NCBI GenBank assembly: GCA_021781315.1
Contig: JAJXXB010000228.1
Span: forward strand, 1 to 6,425
Source of the DNA: Actinomycetes bacterium
GTDB lineage: Bacteria; Actinomycetota; Acidimicrobiia; Acidimicrobiales; RAAP-2
Direction of reading: 5' to 3'
DNA length: 6,425 nt
The position numbers were made by a program, and so were the translations under genes. Of this stretch, positions 5,407 to 6,425 are shown one piece after another. Each line of letters starts with the position of its first letter. Within the stretch, counting starts at the first letter, position 1. Below the pieces are notes generated by a model. That model made no database searches. It was not told where the DNA came from and was given only the letters and a program-made list of their open reading frames with translations.

Positions 5407-6425
5407 ATGAGCAGCGCCCGTCCAACAGTCGTCATTCTCGGGGGCGGATTCGCCGGGCTTCGCACTCTCTTTCGACTGCGACACCTGGCCGAGAGCGTCG
5501 AGATCATCCTGGTGGATTCTCGTTCGACGAGCTTGGCGCGGCCGGCTCTGCCGGAGGTGGCTTTCGCCGGCAAGGACGTCCGGCACGCGCGCTTCGACCT
5601 CGCCGGACCCGTGACGCGCAGTGGCGCCCGTCTCGTCACTCAGAGCGTCGAGCGTGTCGAGGCCGCCGAGCGACGACTCGTCTTGGACAACGGCGACGTC
5701 GTGTCCTACGACTTCTTGATGCTCGCGCTCGGCGCGCACAAGGACTACGACGCGATTCCCGGGTTCCGAGAGTTCGGCTACTCCCTCTGTGACGACACGG
5801 AGGCTCCCCGGCTCGCCGCGGCGCTCGCCGCCTTTCGAGGGGGCCCGATCGTGGTGGGGTCCGCGCGCAGCGCCTGGGGCACGAGGGTGGATGCGCCAGA
5901 GCTCGCGGCGCCCTGCGAGGGGCCCGTGGCCGAGATCATGTTCATGCTCGATCACCACCTACGCCGCGTGGGGTTGCGTGAGACGAGCCCGATCCGGGTC
6001 TTCAGTCCCGGCGCGATCTTCTTCGAGGACGTGGGCCCGCGGGTGCACGAGGATCTTGGGCCGCTCATCGATCGACAAGGTATCGAGGTGACGACCGGAC
6101 TCACGCTGGCGAGCCTGTCCAAGGGCGAAGTGGAGTTCGACGGCGGCACCCGCTGGGCGAGTGCTCTCACGATCGTCCTGCCTCCCTACAGGGGCAACGA
6201 CGTCGTCACGCGCTCGCCGGGACTCGGTGACGAGAAGGGCTTCATCCCCACGGACACGTCGATGCGCCACCTCGACTTCGATGGCGTCTACGCGGCGGGG
6301 GACGCGAACGCGCTGTCCATGCCCAAGCTGGGACACATCGCCGTCCTCCAGGCCGACGTGGCGGCGTCGTCGATGTTGCACGACATCAACGGGGAAGGCG
6401 AGATTCGCGAATATCAGCCCGAGAT
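5407..6425 (+). CDS. FAD/NAD(P)-dependent oxidoreductase, sulfide:quinone reductase-like (3' end cut)
   Basis: The first 339 residues are present and the frame runs off the window edge. The N-terminus has the Rossmann FAD-binding motif VVILGGGFAGL (8-18), with an acidic residue ending strand two (ILVDS, 34-38). YDFLMLALGA (101-110) is the second conserved flavoprotein block. DGVYAAGDAN (292-301), followed by PKLGHIAVLQADVAA (306-320), matches the C-terminal FAD-binding region of sulfide:quinone reductases and related NDH-2-type enzymes. Cys128 and Cys170 (APCEGPVAEIMFMLDHHLR) are present; Cys170 lies where SQR-type proteins have a conserved cysteine before the membrane-associated part. The usual third cysteine near the C-terminus would lie beyond the window, so SQR activity cannot be confirmed. 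The second dinucleotide motif is weak (PIVVGSARSAWG, 147-158). The ATG at 5407 is preceded by AAGGTGG with five bases between; a GTG at 5347 is an in-frame alternative. The divergent DsrE-like gene makes a sulfur-related role plausible. Confidence 0.85.
   Translation, partial: MSSARPTVVILGGGFAGLRTLFRLRHLAESVEIILVDSRSTSLARPALPEVAFAGKDVRHARFDLAGPVTRSGARLVTQSVERVEAAERRLVLDNGDVVSYDFLMLALGAHKDYDAIPGFREFGYSLCDDTEAPRLAAALAAFRGGPIVVGSARSAWGTRVDAPELAAPCEGPVAEIMFMLDHHLRRVGLRETSPIRVFSPGAIFFEDVGPRVHEDLGPLIDRQGIEVTTGLTLASLSKGEVEFDGGTRWASALTIVLPPYRGNDVVTRSPGLGDEKGFIPTDTSMRHLDFDGVYAAGDANALSMPKLGHIAVLQADVAASSMLHDINGEGEIREYQPE

Noticed and set aside
5148..5639. N-terminal extension of the DsrE-like protein to 282 residues
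   Set aside because: The extension is low-complexity Arg/Ser/Pro sequence, runs antisense to the SQR-like gene and crosses the operator region. The internal ATG at 5147 has a good AGGAG and begins exactly at the DsrE fold.
5290..5958. Open frame on the - strand (222 codons) opposite the oxidoreductase
   Set aside because: It is a shadow of the FAD-binding protein, which has clear Rossmann motifs on the + strand.

Overview
The window is GC-rich, dense with genes and mostly coded in short or overlapping transcription units. Codon third positions are strongly G/C. The protein style (Ala/Arg/Val/Asp-rich) and the actinobacterial flavour of the KdpD C-terminus (for example VVDRGPGIS and DDTPGGGLTVTIDFP) suggest a high-GC Actinomycetota. 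An Acidimicrobiia-like lineage is my guess, but the sequence alone does not settle the class.

Region 1 (1-3972, + strand) is the 3' end of a kdp potassium-transport operon. It holds the tail of kdpC, a stand-alone DUF4118 membrane protein, a KdpD-type sensor, and a single-pass exported protein of unknown function. Each gene overlaps the next by exactly 4 nt (ATGA, GTGA, GTGA), so the four genes are probably one translationally coupled unit. The main oddity is the KdpD. Its N-terminal KdpD/USP sensory part is well preserved, but the H-box that should carry the phosphorylated histidine reads ANEFRPPL, with Asn in place of His. The ATP-lid G2 box is also altered (GLNL instead of GLGL). No kdpE response regulator follows; its place is taken by the unknown exported protein. 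The cluster therefore looks as if it kept a KdpD scaffold that cannot work as an ordinary histidine kinase.

Region 2 (about 3973-5147, - strand) holds a two-gene operon read towards kdp: a DsrE-family small protein followed, with a 1-nt overlap, by a protein with an FmdE-type HGHxCxG motif. A GC-rich inverted repeat between the convergent units (3979-4009) may terminate transcription in both directions.

Region 3 (5148-5406) is the divergent intergenic region. It contains a perfect 14-bp palindrome (CCACCGTACGGTGG), a second near-copy 28 bp away, a TAATAT -10-like element facing the DsrE gene, and a 9-bp GC-rich stem-loop in the presumed DsrE leader. Region 4 (5407 to the window end, + strand) is an FAD/NAD(P)-dependent oxidoreductase that resembles sulfide:quinone reductases; it is cut by the window edge.

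The DsrE, FmdE-like and SQR-like genes flank one shared operator-like region. They may form a small co-regulated redox or sulfur-related module unrelated to potassium transport; that link is inference. No RNA genes, mobile elements or CRISPR arrays were seen.
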